64,000 nucleotides of DNA, taken from Bacteroidales bacterium (GTDB lineage: Bacteria; Bacteroidota; Bacteroidia; Bacteroidales; JAAYJT01). Where the stretch lies: NCBI GenBank assembly GCA_014860575.1, contig JACZJK010000005.1, positions 235,702-299,701 of the forward strand, in the 5' to 3' direction. The notes beneath the pieces are model-generated. The model was not told the origin of the DNA. It was given only the letters and a program-made list of their open reading frames with translations, and ran no database searches. The translations under genes were made by a program, and so were the position numbers. Of the stretch, positions 7,612 to 17,347 are shown piece by piece; the stretch's first letter is position 1, and the number at the start of each line of letters is the position of its first letter.

Positions 7612-8559
7612 GCGGTTGGTGTAATTTTTTGTTTTTCTGATCAGAACACCAATGATTGGTAGTCGGCTGGGGTGTTTGGCGCTCACAAGAATAATCCCTG
7701 TAAGAACCAAAAGCACCCATAAGAGGTAACTCCAGCCTAATTTTTCTCCATCCAGGAAGCCCCACAACACAGCAATGATAGGAATCAGGTAAGTTACAGA
7801 GGAAGCAAAAACCGGATCAGTCATCTTTAGTAATTTGTTGAATAGCATCAATGCTAATGCGGTTCCACCAATAGCCAGAATTGCGACATAACCCAAACCT
7901 GTCAGGGCCTGTGGATGGTTTGAAAGCTTTAAAGTAAAGTCAGTGAAGGTGAAAAGGTAAATGAGAACCGGCAATCCTATGAGCATAAATGAAAGTGCAA
8001 CAATACCAATGGAGTCAACATCTTTGAGATAAGTCTTAATGATGTTTACATTGATGGCATAAAGAAGAGTAGCGATGATCACATAAATTGCATAACTGAA
8101 CTTGAATGAAAATTCTCCGCTTCCACTAACAGCAAGCAAACCCATGGCTCCAGCCATTCCAATGGCTACACCTAAAAAATTGAACCAGCGAAGTTTAAGT
8201 TTAAAGGCGATAATGCCAACCAGAACTGTAAACAAAGGTGTAAGGGAATTCAGGATTCCGGCTACCGAACTGTCAATCACTGTTTGGGCTTTTGCAAATA
8301 AAAATGCTGGGGCGCCATTTCCAAGAATGCCAGCCAACAATAATATCAGCAAGGTTCGCGGTTTAATATTCTTTAATCTTGCAAGAGCAAAAGGCAGAAG
8401 AAATAAAAAGCTGATTACTATGCGCAATGCACCCACTTCGCTGCTTGAATAAACCAGCAACCCTTTTTTCATTAAGATGAATGAACTGCCCCAGGTTAGC
8501 CCGAGAAGGATTAAAATGAGCCAAGCATAAGTCTGAGCTGGTTTGGGTTCGGGGTTCAT
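7600..8559 (-). CDS. EamA/DMT-superfamily transporter
   Basis: A 319-aa inner-membrane protein with ten predicted hydrophobic helices in two repeated EamA halves. The first half begins near WLILILLGLTWGSSFILMKK (about 13-32). The second begins near FSYAIYVIIATLLYAINVNI. The family exports or imports small metabolites (drug/metabolite transporters), and the substrate cannot be read from sequence. A TACTTTTG -7 box lies upstream on the minus strand (8586-8579), giving a leader of about 12 nt. Its 3' end overlaps the rplU promoter. Confidence 0.88.
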   Translation of the reverse strand: MNPEPKPAQTYAWLILILLGLTWGSSFILMKKGLLVYSSSEVGALRIVISFLFLLPFALARLKNIKPRTLLILLLAGILGNGAPAFLFAKAQTVIDSSVAGILNSLTPLFTVLVGIIAFKLKLRWFNFLGVAIGMAGAMGLLAVSGSGEFSFKFSYAIYVIIATLLYAINVNIIKTYLKDVDSIGIVALSFMLIGLPVLIYLFTFTDFTLKLSNHPQALTGLGYVAILAIGGTALALMLFNKLLKMTDPVFASSVTYLIPIIAVLWGFLDGEKLGWSYLLWVLLVLTGIILVSAKHPSRLPIIGVLIRKTKNYTNRFGI

Positions 8560-8578
8560 AAATGATTTAAAAAGTTTG

Positions 8579-8586
8579 CAAAAGTA
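8579..8586 (-). promoter_or_regulatory. Candidate -7 box of the EamA gene
   Basis: TACTTTTG on the minus strand matches TAnnTTTG and lies about 20 nt before the start codon. No convincing -33 element is seen at the expected distance. Confidence 0.5.
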
Positions 8587-8678
8587 GTTTTAATTGCTGA
8601 AGGGAAGATGATTGGAATAAGGTTCATTCGGATTTATTTGAAAAATAAACTTTCAACCAATACAAAGCTGTGACCCAA

Positions 8679-8710
8679 TTTGCAAACCGGCTTTATTGTC
8701 TCTATCTTCG
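8679..8710 (+). promoter_or_regulatory. Candidate promoter of regulator A
   Basis: TTTG (8679-8682), 20 nt, then TATCTTCG (8703-8710), one mismatch from TAnnTTTG. The start codon ATG at 8729 is 18 nt downstream. The arrangement resembles regulator B, where TATTTTTG precedes its ATG by 23 nt. It also excludes the TTG at 8696 as start. Confidence 0.5.
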
Positions 8711-8728
8711 TGTACTTTTTCCGTATTC

Positions 8729-10096
8729 ATGCAATCACTTAATATTATTCACTGGTGGTTTGGATTGATTTGCTTTTTCATGCTTATGAAAACATCAACA
8801 GGGCAGGAGCAATATCAGATCCCGTACAATACCAGTGACATATTTATTGACGGGGATCTCAGCGATTGGAACCATTTCCTGTCAATTTTCTTTTCTGATA
8901 CGCTCGCCCAGCTTTGTCCCGTTCCGGATCGTGCTCTAAAGGCTTTCTATGACGATAAAGTTGACTACACAAAAACCTGGCATCCACTTTCGAAAAACGA
9001 TATTGAGATTTGGATTTGCTGGAACGTAAATTTTCTTTTTTTAGCTTTCAAGGTAGAAGATGAGCATCTTTTCAGCGAAGTTAAACCTGCTGAAGATCGG
9101 TTCCCGATTCAACTGAATGATGGAATTGAATTATATATTGATGCGAAAAACGATAGCTATCGGAAAATGGACTTCAATGATTACCAGTTTTTGGTTGATG
9201 TTTCAGGAAATAGCGTTGTTTACCGTGGCGATAAACAAAGGTTCAATATTGATACCGTACAGGTTCCAAAATTAGCAGGACAGAACATCTATTATGAAAC
9301 GGCCGTCCGGTATCTGAATAATACAGTGGGTTTTGAAACAGGCTACTTAGTTGAACTTGCCATTCCATTCGCTGCTATAGGCATGAGACCCGAAACCGGT
9401 CTTAAAATGAAAATTGATTTGTGTAATAATGATATTGATTACTCATTAGAAGGTGCACAAACCTACGCTGATACTGCTTTACGCTATTGGGCATTTAATA
9501 TGAGCGGGTACAGCGATTTCGGTTTCCCGGAAACATGGAAAACGATGCAACTGGCCGGAGCTCCGGGCTATATCGAAAGGCTCAGTGCGGCCAAGATTAG
9601 CAGGTATTTTAAGATATATATTTCCGTGCTTGTGATTTCCATTTTAGTAATCAGCTTTTTGTTGATCCGCATGAGAAAATTGCACAAACTTCCGGCGCGT
9701 GAAGATCTGCATCCTCAATCAATATTATTTCTTGAGAAACCGGGCACGGCTCAATATGCCGTAAGTGATGACCAGAAAATCCTTCAACAAGCTACTGATT
9801 TCATTAGCAGGAATAGTCATGAAACAATCAATTCAGAAATGCTTGCCAAACACCTTGGGGTTTCATTAAGAAAACTTCAACGCATTACACGTGAAGAACT
9901 ATCATGCACTCCAACCAATTTTATTTATATCCTTAAGCTTAATCTTGCTGCTGAGTTCCTGAGGCAAGGAAAAGCCAACGTATCTCAAACCGCCTATGAA
10001 TTTGGTTTTTCTGACCCCGGATATTTCACCCGCCTCTTTCACAAACACTTTGGCGTTTCACCGATTGAATATCTGGCCACCCACAGTTCTGCATAG
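8729..10096 (+). CDS. Transmembrane AraC-type regulator with CBM9-like sensor domain (A)
   Basis: A 455-aa one-component regulator. An N-terminal hydrophobic stretch (about 10-22) acts as signal or anchor. Residues 36-276 form a CBM9-like/DOMON-like beta-sandwich (IDGDLSDW at 40-47, NDGIELYIDAK at 130-140, the YQFLVDVSGN strand). A single membrane helix spans about 295-313 (YISVLVISILVISFLLI), and residues 350-452 are an AraC HTH_18 domain (LAKHLGVSLRKLQR, then AYEFGFSDPGYFTRLFHKHFG). The family fold implies a periplasmic ligand-binding domain and cytoplasmic DNA binding. The ligand (sugar, heme or other) is unknown. I chose ATG 8729 because it aligns with regulator B (17348), to which it is collinear throughout. 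It precedes giant 1 and may control it. Confidence 0.85.
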   Translation: MQSLNIIHWWFGLICFFMLMKTSTGQEQYQIPYNTSDIFIDGDLSDWNHFLSIFFSDTLAQLCPVPDRALKAFYDDKVDYTKTWHPLSKNDIEIWICWNVNFLFLAFKVEDEHLFSEVKPAEDRFPIQLNDGIELYIDAKNDSYRKMDFNDYQFLVDVSGNSVVYRGDKQRFNIDTVQVPKLAGQNIYYETAVRYLNNTVGFETGYLVELAIPFAAIGMRPETGLKMKIDLCNNDIDYSLEGAQTYADTALRYWAFNMSGYSDFGFPETWKTMQLAGAPGYIERLSAAKISRYFKIYISVLVISILVISFLLIRMRKLHKLPAREDLHPQSILFLEKPGTAQYAVSDDQKILQQATDFISRNSHETINSEMLAKHLGVSLRKLQRITREELSCTPTNFIYILKLNLAAEFLRQGKANVSQTAYEFGFSDPGYFTRLFHKHFGVSPIEYLATHSSA

Positions 10097-10429
10097 ATTG
10101 TGATGCAGTGATGCGGTAATACAGTAATACAGTAATACAGTGATGCAGTCTGTTCAAGCAATGCAGTAACCTTTGTTTTTTGCGGCCACAACTTACTCTA
10201 CCCAATCTTACTAACCCATACTTAAGGCGTATAAGCCATGGCTTCACAGCATCACTGCATTACAAGAATCTGTCGTTTTCATCCCAATCTCTGTCGCTAT
10301 TATCCACGTTTTTTTTTTTGTGCTGAAGTAGTTTCGTTCAGTCTTAGGAATGTCATGGACATGCTTTAAATATTGGCTCACACAAAAGGATTGCAACAAT
10401 TAACCCCCAAAATCATAGGAGAAAACATC
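10097..10429. other. Gap between regulator A and giant 1
   Basis: This 333-nt gap has no gene. It holds an octad array (10101-10148) and a 12-nt inverted copy of part of it (10103-10114 against 10249-10260). Two CTGTCG words lie exactly 21 nt apart (10270 and 10291), a possible regulator site. There is a run of 11 T (10309-10319) and a small palindrome ATGTC-ATG-GACAT (10350-10362). An AGGAG at 10417-10421 sits 8 nt before the giant 1 start. No clean TAnnTTTG box was found. Confidence 0.6.
10101..10148. repeat. 8-nt phased repeat array
   Basis: Six consecutive octads: TGATGCAG, TGATGCGG, TAATACAG three times, TGATGCAG. The array starts 4 nt after the regulator A stop codon (10094-10096). A reverse-complement fragment recurs at 10249-10260, which would allow a stem across the gap. 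Confidence 0.75.
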
Positions 10430-13400
10430 ATGAAAACCTTAACAAGCATTTTATGCGGCATTTTATTGCCGTTTTTATTAACAGCACAGGGCTACAAAAT
10501 TGTTCCGGTCGAAACCATCAAAGAAATTGCCGGCCGCAATGCGCAGGCTCTGTGGGGCGATGTGTATCCGGCTGAACCAATTCCTTACTATGGCCAGGAT
10601 GATGAAATCGTGGCATGGCAGTTCAATTATTCCATCGGGAAACCATTTCCGGAATCAGAAAAGCTTGTCAGCGACTGCGGCGATTATGCTGCACAAAAGA
10701 TGATAAAAGAACAATGGGGAAGCCGGCAGTTTGGCAACATCCTAATCGGCGCGCGTGATAACCTGCCGGTTGTGCATCAGTATTCACAACAGCTTTCGCC
10801 GGAATTTGCATTGGGTCATAAACTCCGTAAAATGCTGATTGAGGCGTTTGGCGACCAAATACCGAAGGCAGGTAAAACCTATTATTTGGGTGGCGCTGAC
10901 ATCTGGCAAGAATATTCGGCCTTGGATCAGAGCTATTATTTCTGCGCATCACCCGTGGGGAGAGTACTTTCAGAAACTGAATTCAGATTGATGAAAGCCT
11001 CAGCGGAACCATTCTGTTTAACAGGTGATTTCGGCGAAGAATGGATCAACTTCGAAAACGGTTATGATTTAGGCACACGAGGCGATGTATATATTTCTGA
11101 CCACGAAGTGATGCCATATTACGACTGGAGTTACGGGTGCGGCCCGACCGCAATGGTCATGTTACTTGGATACCATGATTATCGTTCATTGAATTCAATC
11201 TACAAATATGCGAACCTGATAACACATCATTTTGAAAGATGGGATCCTGTGGATGTGGAGACTGATTTCAATGTTCCTGAAATACAAAAGCTTGTTGCTT
11301 TTTACATGGGAACCGACTCTACTAGTAGTGGTTTTACCCATCCGCACCTGATGGACAATGGAGTGGAATATATTGCCAATACGCTAAAAGGATATAATTT
11401 CAGTGCAAGCAATTACAGGGTTACCCCATGGACAAAGATCAATCCAAATATAGATAACAACAGGCCTTTGATTGGGCATCTATGGAATCATTTCATTACT
11501 ATTATAGGTTACCAGGAAGGCACAGATATAATCCATACACACTGGACCTGGCAGCCTGAAATAACTTCAGTCAACAGGTATCATGTGCTGGGTGTTACAG
11601 TTGTGGTGCCCGGGGGTTCTTCAGGCAATGCAATACAACTGGTTACTCCTTTTGGCGATCCCAGGTATAACAGAGATGGTCAGGGAGAGACTTTTCGGGC
11701 AGGAAATTATCACGAGATCCGATGGTTATCGGATAATGTGCCCGGATCAACGGTGGATATATCATACTCTCTTGATGGCGGGCACAGTTTCACGAAGTTT
11801 GTAACTAATTTGCCAAATACCGGATTTCACAACTGGTTTGTTCCTTCACACCTTAGTTCCACTAAAGCCAGGATCAGAGTAGACTTGTACACACCAACAA
11901 AAGAATATGCCGGCGCCGATGGATCATACGGGAATTTTATGATTAATTCAGGGGGTTCAATCGCTTATCTCGAACATTCGCAATTTTATTTAAACGATCA
12001 TTTAACAAAATATTACCGGTTCGAGCACTCGGTACCTTCCGATAACCCCAAGTGGGGAGTTGTAGGAACGTATCATTTAGAGGAAGAAAATCCCTGGACC
12101 TGTGAATTGTGGGATGAATACTTTCTTAATATGCTCTCATCTTCAACTTTAACTGACTCTCCACAAAACATTGTGGTTCTGGATGGAAACCATCTTCTTG
12201 GCAATGTCCCCTATGGCATGAAGATCAGACCATTGAGCGAAGTAAGTCAGGTTCTTACACAGTTCCAGAAATCAACAGAGGTCCTTAACTGGTTTCCGGG
12301 AGTTGAAATGATTCGTTACTGGAATAACAATGATCTGGTTCAGATTTATGACCTCCAACTAAACCCCGGCCAATACTATATAAAGTTGGAGCATGAAAGT
12401 GTTGGAATGAGCCTGGATATGGCCTTGTTTGGTTCAACCAGCGGAAATTATTTTAAATCTCTGTCAGAGGCTGACTATATTTCAAGCAATGCTGGTTATG
12501 CTCCTGAATCGTTCATCGTTAACATCACAACTGCCGACAGATATGGTCTTTGTGTTTTCGCGAGGGAAAGAATTTCAGGGCAATTCGGTATCACAATAAG
12601 CGATGCATTTATATGGACGGGTGCAGTCAGCCATAACTGGCATAATGGCAATAACTGGACAGGGTTGGCAGTGCCGGGCGCCGGAGATAAGGTTACCATA
12701 CCACCAGTATCAAATTACCCCATTATAACAGCCGGTGCAGCTTTTTGCGGTGAACTGAATCTGCTTCAGAGCGGCCGGCTTCAGATTACCACTAACAACC
12801 TAACCGTAAGTAATGATGTTTTCCTTAATGGACTCCTCGAAATAGATGATGATTGGGCATTGATTTGTAACGGCAATGTAAGTTGTATGCAACACGGAGC
12901 TATCATGCTGGATGCAGACGCAGGCATACAGGTTAAGAAAGACTGGACTTTTGAGCTTTACTCAAACATCGTATCAAATATCGGGTATGTTAGCATGATC
13001 GGTTCTGAGGATTCGAAAATTTATGTTAAGTCGGGGAATAGTTGGTTCCCCAAACTAACAATTGCCAAAACGGATGCTTCGGTAACTTTTGCGGAAGAAT
13101 CATCTACCGGGAAAGCACCGGTATCGTCCTATCCATTGCTCATTAAAAAGGAGTTTACCATTTTCCCAAATGCTCATTTTATTGGAACCTCAACTCAGAA
13201 TACGATCATAAGGGACGTGTTTTTAACTTATCCGGGAAGTCAGTATACCTTTAATGAGGGTGCAGCAGTTTTTGAAATGCCTGGTTCAGACTCTTATTCA
13301 ATAGGCACTCCAACAGGAAGCTATTTCAATGATGTGGATATAGATTTCTTTGGCACGCTCGATCTTTTATCCTTCATGGATATCAGGGGCGATCTTGACT

Positions 13401-16400
13401 TAAAGAGAGGAACACTGCAAACGAATGGCTACAACATTAAGATCAGAGGCAGTTGGAACAGGTCAGATAATAGCACTTTCCAACATGGCAATGCCAGGGT
13501 TATTTTTTGCGGAAGTGGAGATCAAACGGTTAAGAATACCAATTTCTGGATACTTGAAATAGATAACTCGTTATGGGTTAGTTTTCCGGAAACAACAGTT
13601 ACTTGTCAATTTTACGATTGGACAAAAGGAGTGTTGATGGTAAATGGTGGAACATTTTCAGCAGCCGGGATGATGGATCCGGGAATTTATGGTGGAGTGT
13701 TTGTAAGTTCCGGTGAATTGAATCTGCGCCAGGACCCGGGCGAATACATGGACCTAAATGGTGACCTGTTAATTATCGGGGGAACCGTTAAAATTACCGG
13801 TGGCCAGGGCCCAAGCTTCTGGCCTTGGGCTGCCAACGCTTCCATCACCATGAGCGGTGGCGTTCTTGATTTTTATGATGTAGGCATCCAGATTAACAAT
13901 TCCCCGTCCTATACTTTTACTGAGAATATTACAGGTGGAACAATCCGCACCCGAGGAAATTTGCTTGTTCAGCGAACTGATTTTAATCCAAGCGGCGGCA
14001 CTTTTGAATTTTACGGCATTGAGGATAATGCCACAGTTGCTGTGAATCCAGCAAGCAATCTTTATAATCTTTTGTTAACTAAGGCCACAGAAGGAAAAGA
14101 CAAAGGCATCGTAAAAAAACTGACCGCTTCCGGCACGCTTGACATCAACGGGGATTTTATTCTTGAACGCGGAATTTTTGAAGCACCACCCACCATGAAA
14201 GTTGCAGGGAACTTTATTAATCTTAAAAGCCAGGCAAATTTTACTGAACTCACAGGCCATGTTATCCTTGACGGCAACAGTAATATTATTATCAATAATA
14301 GCGAGACTTTTTTTAAGCTTACCGTTGACAAGGCCAGTCCGGGAAGTGTTCTCATAAACAATAACCTTGACCTGACTGTCAGTAATAAGCTCACTGTTGA
14401 AAACGGGCATATGACATTTAATCCAGGCTCTGCATTGTTTCTTGATGGCAGTTATGAATCCAATTATGGAGCTGAGGTAAGATTTCAGGGAACGGAAGCC
14501 GATAATATTCTGGTCAGTAGCGCTTCAAAGGCCAATTACGCATTTGATGTTATCGGGGGAGGAATAGGCGCCATCCATACCATTTTTGAAAACATGGATA
14601 ATGACGGGATCAGACTGCTTTCCTATGTTGATCCTGAAATGGCTTTTCATCATTGCACCTTCAGGAATGGCGCTCCCGGAGGAACACTCGTTACGTGGAA
14701 TCAGGGAGCCACAATAACGGTTGAAGATGCTGTTTTTCCGGCCAATACAACAGGAAGCCTGTATAATGTAACTAAAACCAGCGACAATGGTAATGTGTTT
14801 TTCCACAATGCCACCGGTGCTTTTGCCGGAGCTGCGTTCGAAAGCGATCCCTTTAGCCGGGTGCACTGGGAATATGTGCCACCCTTCGAATTGCCCTTTT
14901 CTGAAAATTGGACATCTGGCGATTTTACAACCAAACGCTGGGTAAAAACTGCCGACAATTGGGTTGTTTCGGCCACACTTGGAAATGCTGCCCCTGCGGC
15001 TACTTTCCATTTTTGGCCCCGGATTTATAATTACTCGGCAGATTTGCGAAGCCACTACCTGAATGCAAAAAATTATTCTCAGGTTTTTCTCAAATTTGAT
15101 CTCCGTTACGTTAATTATTCCTCAACAACACTGGAACAACTGCAAGTAAGGGTGGTACTGAATAATGACGATTTTATCAATGTAGCAACTTACAACAATG
15201 CCGCCGGATCATTCGGGTTTATTAGCGAGTCTTTTAATATTTCATCCATAGCGGCCGGAAATGAGATCAGGATTTACTTCAGGGCTTTCGGACAGGATTC
15301 AAATAACATTAATGATTGGATCATAGATAATATCCAGGTTTACGGGACTCCCATTCCGCCTGCAACTTTAAGCGGTAAGGTAAGTGATGATGTTACCAGC
15401 CTGCCATTGGAGAATGCCCTGATCACACTTGTTGGAACATCTTATTCTGCCCTCAGCCAGAGCGACGGGCAGTACACAATCAATAATATATTACCCGGCA
15501 TCTATGATGTTACTGCAACAGCAGCAGGTTATGAACCTTCCACATCCGAAGGAATTGAGTTTTTATCCGGGGAAACCGTGACTAAGGACTTTCCGCTTCA
15601 GCCCATACCACCTGCGTATTGCACGGAAGGTCTTTATTCAATCGGATGTGTTGAAGGTGACGGGCTGAATTATTTTGAACTGAACACGATCCTGAATTTA
15701 GCATCCGGATGCAGTGAAAACGGATATGGGGACTTCACAGCATTATTAACGGATATTGCAAGGGGCTATGATCATGCGGTGTTTTTTGCTTCAGGATTTT
15801 CCGATCAGCATCTATCACTTTGGTTAGATTTCAACGATAATTATGAATTTGAGGCGTCTGAACGACTGCTAACAGATTTTATATTATATGACGCAGGCGA
15901 AACGTACCAGGCTACAATTCATATTCCTGCCGGGGCTCCGTTGGGCGAACACCGGCTAAGGGTTCGTACAAACTGGAACGCTCCCGGTTCCGATCCCTGC
16001 GCCTTATATGAATATGGTGAAGCGGAAGACTATACCGTGAATATCACAAACGATCTGCTCTTCGGCTTACTCTACGCAACACTTACCGATGATGTTTCAG
16101 CTAATCCGGTAAATGGAGCAATGGTGGAAATTGAAGGTACTTCATTGTATGGGATCACAGAAGAAGAAGGAATTTGCCTGATTGAATATATTGTGCCGGG
16201 AACTTATAATGTGCATATTTCGGCCAGTGGTTACCAATCATTGACAATCAATGATTTCATGATAACCGGAAATGAGTCGAACTATCTGACTGCAACGCTT
16301 ATTCCTGCGCTTCCTGATAATCTTTACCTTGAGGATATTACGATCCTAACGGGACAGTTTGAATGTTTTGCAGCCACACAAACAATTGTCGTGGCTGGCA

Positions 16401-16858
16401 GCGGAACAATATTTATTGTAGAACCGGGCGCTGAGGCAGAACTGGTAGCAGGTGAAAATATCATTATGTTGCCGGGAACGAGGGTTTTTGATGGTGGCTA
16501 TTTGATGGCACGGATAACGGTTACTGATGATTATTGCTCAAATCCGGAAAGTATTATTTCAGCAGTTATTGATCCGACCCCGACGGAAATGCCCTCTCTT
16601 ACAGGCACTGACAAATCATTTTTCAGGGTTTATCCAAATCCAACAACCGGAAGGTTCACACTTGAGCTTACCGGGGGAAGCTTCAGTGGTGCAATTGAAG
16701 TTGAAGCTTATGATCTGATAGGCAAAGTAATTCTTAAAACAGCATTGCCGGCATCGCAAAGCCATGAATTCGATTTTTCACTTATGCAACCAGGAGTCTA
16801 TATTATGAAGGTTATTCATGGCAGTGATGCAGGTTTCGTAAAACTGATCAGGCAGTGA
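10430..16858 (+). CDS. Giant 1: T9SS-exported C39-like cysteine peptidase with WTG modules
   Basis: A 2142-aa secreted protein. After a signal peptide (about 1-19) comes a propeptide-like region with VETIKEIAGRNA. A papain-fold C39-like peptidase domain follows, with Cys237 in YGCGPTA and His354 in WNHFITIIGYQ. An Ig-like segment ends near 510, and a WTG...NW module begins at 728. Cleaved-adhesin-like (about 1486-1642), CarboxypepD-like (1644-1725), GEVED (1730-1874, ending GEAEDYTVNI) and a second CarboxypepD-like domain (1876-1960) come next. A Cys-containing pre-CTD module (1978-2044) and a type A CTD (RVYPNPTTG, from about 2063) finish it. I chose ATG 10430 (AGGAG upstream, signal peptide directly after). 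A TTG at 10373 would add 19 non-signal residues. Substrate unknown. Confidence 0.82.
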   Translation: MKTLTSILCGILLPFLLTAQGYKIVPVETIKEIAGRNAQALWGDVYPAEPIPYYGQDDEIVAWQFNYSIGKPFPESEKLVSDCGDYAAQKMIKEQWGSRQFGNILIGARDNLPVVHQYSQQLSPEFALGHKLRKMLIEAFGDQIPKAGKTYYLGGADIWQEYSALDQSYYFCASPVGRVLSETEFRLMKASAEPFCLTGDFGEEWINFENGYDLGTRGDVYISDHEVMPYYDWSYGCGPTAMVMLLGYHDYRSLNSIYKYANLITHHFERWDPVDVETDFNVPEIQKLVAFYMGTDSTSSGFTHPHLMDNGVEYIANTLKGYNFSASNYRVTPWTKINPNIDNNRPLIGHLWNHFITIIGYQEGTDIIHTHWTWQPEITSVNRYHVLGVTVVVPGGSSGNAIQLVTPFGDPRYNRDGQGETFRAGNYHEIRWLSDNVPGSTVDISYSLDGGHSFTKFVTNLPNTGFHNWFVPSHLSSTKARIRVDLYTPTKEYAGADGSYGNFMINSGGSIAYLEHSQFYLNDHLTKYYRFEHSVPSDNPKWGVVGTYHLEEENPWTCELWDEYFLNMLSSSTLTDSPQNIVVLDGNHLLGNVPYGMKIRPLSEVSQVLTQFQKSTEVLNWFPGVEMIRYWNNNDLVQIYDLQLNPGQYYIKLEHESVGMSLDMALFGSTSGNYFKSLSEADYISSNAGYAPESFIVNITTADRYGLCVFARERISGQFGITISDAFIWTGAVSHNWHNGNNWTGLAVPGAGDKVTIPPVSNYPIITAGAAFCGELNLLQSGRLQITTNNLTVSNDVFLNGLLEIDDDWALICNGNVSCMQHGAIMLDADAGIQVKKDWTFELYSNIVSNIGYVSMIGSEDSKIYVKSGNSWFPKLTIAKTDASVTFAEESSTGKAPVSSYPLLIKKEFTIFPNAHFIGTSTQNTIIRDVFLTYPGSQYTFNEGAAVFEMPGSDSYSIGTPTGSYFNDVDIDFFGTLDLLSFMDIRGDLDLKRGTLQTNGYNIKIRGSWNRSDNSTFQHGNARVIFCGSGDQTVKNTNFWILEIDNSLWVSFPETTVTCQFYDWTKGVLMVNGGTFSAAGMMDPGIYGGVFVSSGELNLRQDPGEYMDLNGDLLIIGGTVKITGGQGPSFWPWAANASITMSGGVLDFYDVGIQINNSPSYTFTENITGGTIRTRGNLLVQRTDFNPSGGTFEFYGIEDNATVAVNPASNLYNLLLTKATEGKDKGIVKKLTASGTLDINGDFILERGIFEAPPTMKVAGNFINLKSQANFTELTGHVILDGNSNIIINNSETFFKLTVDKASPGSVLINNNLDLTVSNKLTVENGHMTFNPGSALFLDGSYESNYGAEVRFQGTEADNILVSSASKANYAFDVIGGGIGAIHTIFENMDNDGIRLLSYVDPEMAFHHCTFRNGAPGGTLVTWNQGATITVEDAVFPANTTGSLYNVTKTSDNGNVFFHNATGAFAGAAFESDPFSRVHWEYVPPFELPFSENWTSGDFTTKRWVKTADNWVVSATLGNAAPAATFHFWPRIYNYSADLRSHYLNAKNYSQVFLKFDLRYVNYSSTTLEQLQVRVVLNNDDFINVATYNNAAGSFGFISESFNISSIAAGNEIRIYFRAFGQDSNNINDWIIDNIQVYGTPIPPATLSGKVSDDVTSLPLENALITLVGTSYSALSQSDGQYTINNILPGIYDVTATAAGYEPSTSEGIEFLSGETVTKDFPLQPIPPAYCTEGLYSIGCVEGDGLNYFELNTILNLASGCSENGYGDFTALLTDIARGYDHAVFFASGFSDQHLSLWLDFNDNYEFEASERLLTDFILYDAGETYQATIHIPAGAPLGEHRLRVRTNWNAPGSDPCALYEYGEAEDYTVNITNDLLFGLLYATLTDDVSANPVNGAMVEIEGTSLYGITEEEGICLIEYIVPGTYNVHISASGYQSLTINDFMITGNESNYLTATLIPALPDNLYLEDITILTGQFECFAATQTIVVAGSGTIFIVEPGAEAELVAGENIIMLPGTRVFDGGYLMARITVTDDYCSNPESIISAVIDPTPTEMPSLTGTDKSFFRVYPNPTTGRFTLELTGGSFSGAIEVEAYDLIGKVILKTALPASQSHEFDFSLMQPGVYIMKVIHGSDAGFVKLIRQ

Positions 16859-16860
16859 TC

Positions 16861-17094
16861 ATGCAGGGGCAACTCACCAATGTTTCCTGCCTGATGGGCT
16901 TGATAATTATTTTCCTGATGGCAGCTTATCTGAATGGGAACTATTCATGGATTGCCGGTATTTTGGTGTTGCTCGGTATTTTAATTGTAAGAAATGTTTT
17001 AGGCGAAATTTCCCGGAAAACCGATTGGTTGCTCGCGGTTCTTAGCTGGATTTGCGTCCCTCTCACATTTTTACTTATCATAGAAAGGATTTAA
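16861..17094 (+). CDS. Small three-helix membrane protein 1 (GEISRK loop)
   Basis: A 77-aa protein of unknown function with three hydrophobic helices (about 6-25, 29-50, 56-75) and a conserved cytoplasm-like loop LGEISRKTDW between helices 2 and 3. It starts 2 nt after the giant 1 stop. A GTG at 16855 overlapping that stop is an alternative start. Translational coupling to giant 1 is therefore likely. Its paralogue at 18825 has MGEISKKAEN at the same place. The tight link to large T9SS cargo and to the CBM9-AraC regulators suggests an accessory membrane role, but no function can be assigned. Confidence 0.65.
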   Translation: MQGQLTNVSCLMGLIIIFLMAAYLNGNYSWIAGILVLLGILIVRNVLGEISRKTDWLLAVLSWICVPLTFLLIIERI

Positions 17095-17316
17095 AACCCG
17101 ACAGATGCAGAGGGTTTCAAAATAAATTACATTAATAGACTTAAGAATAGTCTTTAATCGCATAGAGGTGTATAATTCTCAGATCTGGTGAGACCAAGGC
17201 CAGTGGGGATTTCTTATGGCTTTCCTAGTTGCTTTACAAGCGAAATAGCAATCTGAAACAGTTGAGAACTATACCAAATCATTGGGTAAGGGTTGAATTG
17301 TTGGGACTTACTTTTG

Positions 17317-17324
17317 TATTTTTG
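17317..17324 (+). promoter_or_regulatory. -7 box of regulator B
   Basis: TATTTTTG is a full TAnnTTTG match, 23 nt before the ATG at 17348. Possible -33 TTG elements lie 16 and 21 nt upstream, neither at the ideal 19. The rest of the 253-nt gap (17095-17316) shows only a weak AAACCC/GGGTTT hairpin just after small protein 1. Confidence 0.6.
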
Positions 17325-17347
17325 TCTCGCTCAATCAATACTACGGA

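Noticed and set aside
14525..15055. Minus-strand open frame of 176 codons within giant 1
   Set aside because: It is a shadow frame of a well-supported long gene, with odd composition and no promoter.
10430..16858. Giant 1 as a C10 (streptopain) peptidase
   Set aside because: The Cys motif YGCGPTA and His motif NHFITIIGY fit C39-like papain-fold peptidases better; only the propeptide is reminiscent of C10.
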